From contig JAUWMO010000120.1 in assembly GCA_030613125.1 (NCBI GenBank), positions 1-9,511 on the forward strand: 9,511 bases of DNA, given 5' to 3'. Shown here piece by piece: positions 7,598 through 9,511 of the stretch. Position 1 is the first letter of the stretch. Each line of letters begins with the position of its first letter. The position numbers and the translations under genes were made by a program. This stretch comes from Bacteroidota bacterium. GTDB lineage: Bacteria > Bacteroidota > Bacteroidia > Bacteroidales > VadinHA17. The notes below the pieces were generated by a model. The model was given only the letters and a program-made list of their open reading frames with translations. It did not search any database and was not told the origin of the DNA.

Positions 7598-8944
7598 CTA
7601 TCCAAATTCTTTAATCATCAGATCAAATCCTTGACGCAGTATTGATTGCACCTCGGTTTTTGAAGTGCATACAAATTCACACAATGCCATATCTTCTTCA
7701 GCAATTTCATATATTCCCAGGTTCTCCATTAAATCAATGTCCTCAATAAAAATTGCTTTAAGTAAATGGACAGGATAAATATCCATTGGTAACACCTTTT
7801 CATATTCACCGGTAATTACAAAGGCTCGCTGGCCGCCATTAAGGTTAGTATCAGCAACAAATTCCCTGTTTGGCATCAACCATGAAAAATAGGATCTGGA
7901 AGTACTAAACTTTTTAAGCCTGGGCATTGCCCAACCGAAAAATTCATGAGAATTCCCCTCTGGTATTACAGTTACTTGTGAATCATAAAAACCAACATAT
8001 CCTTCACGACTAATAGCGGTTCCTGTAAGAACATTACCACTTATGAATCTTAGGTTCCCTCTTTTTATATTACCTTCAATCATGCATTTTACAGATGCGC
8101 CAATAGCTATCTTATAATATTGTGGATTCTTTATCTCAGAACCGGCAAGTGTAACAACTCTTTCCGGATCTAAAACTCCTTTTTCAAACAACTTCCCAAT
8201 GGTTACTACATCCTGAGGATTTACAACCCAAACCACCTCTCCTTTATTTATCGGATCAACATGGTGTATCTGTACACCAACATTCCCGGCAGGATGTGGT
8301 CCGGAGAATTCAGTGACTTCAATATTCATCAATGAAGAAAACACCGATTCATTGAATGTACCTGCTTTAACACCAATATGGATTTTCCCAATGGTTAATT
8401 CAGAAAGAACATCTACTCCTACCTGAAGGGAATCGACATATTCTTTAAGGATAAAGTTATAGTCTGGTGCAAGGGGTGATGAATCAAAGCCAGAAATAAA
8501 AATTGCCTTTGGCTTATCTTCCGGATTGGCAATAACATTAAATGGTCGCTGACGAATAAATGGCCATAAACCGCTTTCTAATAACAATTCAATAATCTCT
8601 TCACGAGATAAGTTTTTAGGGTCTCCTTTCTTGAATACAATTGCCGAGTTCTTTCCATCAGGCTGGATAACAACCTCAAGTATTTTCCTTCTTTCACCCC
8701 TGTTTACCGCTACAACTTTTCCACTAACAGGTGAAGTAAATTTAACTTCAGGCCTGTATTTGTCAAAAAAAAGTGGTGAGCCTGCTTTTACTTCATGATC
8801 GACCTTAACAGCTAATTTAGGAGTTAATCCCGGAAAGTCAGTTGGTTTAAGAGCATATAAATCTGTAAGTTGAGGCGTAACCAGAGTCAGGGCAGGTTGT
8901 CCTTTGAGCCTGATGTCCAGTCCCTTCTTGATTTTAACGACCAT
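7598..8944 (-). CDS. nqrA: Na+-translocating NADH:quinone reductase subunit A
   Basis: The large soluble subunit on the cytoplasmic face, first gene of the operon and 448 residues long, as usual for the family. Seen: the N-terminal KIKKGLDIRLKGQP (4-17); a lipoyl-like half-domain with FTSPVSGKVVAVNRGERRK (69-87), resembling biotinyl/lipoyl hairpins but without a modified lysine; the family stretch SGLWPFIRQRPF and, further on, GPHPAGNVGVQIHH; and a C-terminal domain ending in LRQGFDLMIKEFG. NqrA is reported to contact quinone near the NqrB interface and has no firmly established redox cofactor. The ATG at 8944 starts the family's conserved N-terminus directly. No exact TAnnTTTG box was found upstream, so the operon promoter is unassigned. 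Confidence 0.97.
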   Translation of the reverse strand: MVVKIKKGLDIRLKGQPALTLVTPQLTDLYALKPTDFPGLTPKLAVKVDHEVKAGSPLFFDKYRPEVKFTSPVSGKVVAVNRGERRKILEVVIQPDGKNSAIVFKKGDPKNLSREEIIELLLESGLWPFIRQRPFNVIANPEDKPKAIFISGFDSSPLAPDYNFILKEYVDSLQVGVDVLSELTIGKIHIGVKAGTFNESVFSSLMNIEVTEFSGPHPAGNVGVQIHHVDPINKGEVVWVVNPQDVVTIGKLFEKGVLDPERVVTLAGSEIKNPQYYKIAIGASVKCMIEGNIKRGNLRFISGNVLTGTAISREGYVGFYDSQVTVIPEGNSHEFFGWAMPRLKKFSTSRSYFSWLMPNREFVADTNLNGGQRAFVITGEYEKVLPMDIYPVHLLKAIFIEDIDLMENLGIYEIAEEDMALCEFVCTSKTEVQSILRQGFDLMIKEFG

Positions 8945-9094
8945 AGTAGTCTTTTATTTTTATTTATTTTGAGATAAAAATATGTAAATTTTAGATTATA
9001 TTCTATTTGATAAAGAATTTATTCAAAAAAGAAAATCATACAAATTTGTTAATATGTTGAGAAATAGATAATATTGAAGTTGATGTTTTTAATC
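8945..9094. other. AT-rich leader region upstream of nqrA
   Basis: No open frame of substance is present on either strand. The stretch is very AT-rich and should contain the nqr operon promoter or leader. The only distinct element is a 10-bp palindrome, ACAAATTTGT, at 9040-9049. Read on the minus strand it also contains CAAATTTG, one mismatch from a -7 box, so it could be an operator or degraded promoter; neither role is established. Confidence 0.35.
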
Positions 9095-9310
9095 ATTTTC
9101 TGGTTCCCTGTTTCTAATCTGTCTCTAAAAAAGGATCAAAAGTTAGTAAATAAGAATTTTATACAATGAACCCCTCATCCTTAAGTAGGTTAAATTTAGA
9201 GGTACAAGAACAAAAGGGCATGTATAAAGATATAATGCTTCTAAGGATGAGGGCTCACCGAACACCATTAAAAAATAATTTAACTTGTGAGGTAACAGGG
9301 ACCAGAGGAT
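9095..9310 (+). ncRNA. Candidate structured RNA or small inverted-repeat element of unknown family
   Basis: Non-coding on both strands but with strong nested complementarity. A closing stem pairs 9095-9112 with 9294-9310: 17 pairs, two of them G-U, with one bulged T around 9104. Inside it, CCCTCATCCTTA (9172-9183) pairs perfectly with 9242-9253. The loop of that stem contains a hairpin (GCAT-TATA, 9218-9238, with one bulged G). Loop segment 9185-9196 can pair over 12 positions, three of them G-U, with 9277-9288, outside the inner stem, which would make a pseudoknot. The G-U pairs would be A-C mismatches on the other strand, which favours a plus-strand RNA. I do not recognise a known riboswitch, tmRNA, 6S, RNase P or SRP signature. 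No clear promoter or T-tract was found, so a short inverted-repeat transposable element (MITE-like) remains an alternative. Confidence 0.42.
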
Positions 9311-9371
9311 TTAGCTACCAGCATTCAACAATTAATTAACATTCAGAACTTTAAATAAAGCTTTAAACACA

Positions 9372-9411
9372 TGAAATACTACTTTGTAGTAAAGGCTTTG
9401 CCTTTATTTCA
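9372..9411. repeat. Perfect 40-nt three-way-junction inverted repeat
   Basis: The outer stem TGAAAT/ATTTCA (9372-9377 with 9406-9411) encloses two adjoining hairpins: ACTAC-TTT-GTAGT (9378-9390) and AAAGGC-TTT-GCCTTT (9391-9405). Every base is either paired or in a three-T loop, giving 17 pairs in 40 bases with no unpaired junction base. Such cruciform-prone structures occur at ends of elements moved by HUH/Y1 transposases (IS200/IS605, REP-type sequences) or at protein-binding sites. No transposase is visible within the window. There is no T-tract, so it is not a standard terminator. Confidence 0.7.
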
Positions 9412-9511
9412 CAGGGCAAGTCATGGAAAAACCTCGTAAAACGTCAACAACGTGCAGTTTCGGGGTAACTCATTTCTTAACTACAAACAACATTGGAAGT
9501 AAATTTGTTCA
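9412..9511. other. Right-edge segment without a supported gene
   Basis: No frame shows recognisable protein similarity. A plus-strand frame opening with ATG at 9424 stays open for 29 codons to the window edge and could be the start of a gene, but its length is uninformative and no promoter or ribosome-binding signal supports it. The minus strand closes quickly in all frames. Confidence 0.3.

Noticed and set aside
9040..9049. Palindrome ACAAATTTGT as nqr operator or promoter
   Set aside because: A single short AT-rich palindrome; the minus-strand -7 box has a mismatch and lacks a -33 partner, so it is noted only within the leader entry.
9095..9310. Retron ncRNA or IscB/TnpB guide-type RNA
   Set aside because: The closing stem and long inner hairpin recall a retron msr-msd, but no branching-G context follows the first arm, and no reverse transcriptase, IscB or TnpB sequence is visible. 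The resemblance is only general.
9350..9368. AT-rich hairpin around CTTTAAATAAAG as a terminator of the candidate RNA
   Set aside because: The stem is only five A/T-rich pairs and is not followed by a T-tract.
9371..9439. 22-codon plus-strand frame beginning MKYYFVVKALPLF
   Set aside because: It coincides with the three-way-junction repeat, whose base pairing already explains the sequence; no other coding evidence.
9424..9511. Plus-strand frame starting with ATG and open to the window edge (29 codons)
   Set aside because: Too short to judge, no recognisable similarity, and no promoter or ribosome-binding support; the full gene, if any, lies outside the window.

Overview
The window looks like a low-GC chromosome segment from a member of the Bacteroidota. 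The evidence is the complete six-subunit Na+-translocating NADH:quinone oxidoreductase (Na+-NQR) operon in the order A-B-C-D-E-F, an ApbE flavin transferase predicted to be a lipoprotein, a fused alpha/beta-type 2-oxoacid dehydrogenase E1 gene, and two promoter-like TAnnTTTG boxes of the kind used in this phylum. I cannot assign a genus.

Layout. Positions 1-1483 (minus) hold the first 494 codons of a thiamine-diphosphate-dependent E1 protein that runs off the left edge. Positions 1484-1726 are a gene-free divergent intergenic region with a candidate promoter box for each flanking gene. Positions 1727-1954 (plus) encode a 75-residue membrane-anchored protein with a C-terminal Cys/His cluster. 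It lies tail-to-tail with apbE (2018-3049, minus). The nqr operon occupies 3092-8944 on the minus strand, transcribed nqrA to nqrF with 9-44 bp gaps. A strong intrinsic terminator sits just after nqrF and ends only about 11 bases before the apbE start codon. Positions 8945-9511 contain no convincing gene, but they hold two strong structural signals: a compound inverted repeat with a predicted pseudoknot (9095-9310) and a perfect 40-nt three-way-junction repeat (9372-9411).

How the genes work together. NqrA-F oxidise NADH, reduce quinone and export Na+. NqrF holds the NADH/FAD/2Fe-2S entry module, NqrD and NqrE supply the intramembrane iron-sulfur cysteines, NqrB and NqrC carry covalent FMN on threonine, and NqrA is the large soluble subunit. 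ApbE attaches those FMN groups. The small Cys-containing membrane protein beside apbE is a plausible, unproven assembly factor comparable to NqrM. The E1 gene is ordinary central metabolism and need not be linked to the operon.

The least explained DNA is the 567-bp stretch upstream of nqrA. It is the best place in this window to look for an undescribed RNA or mobile element.
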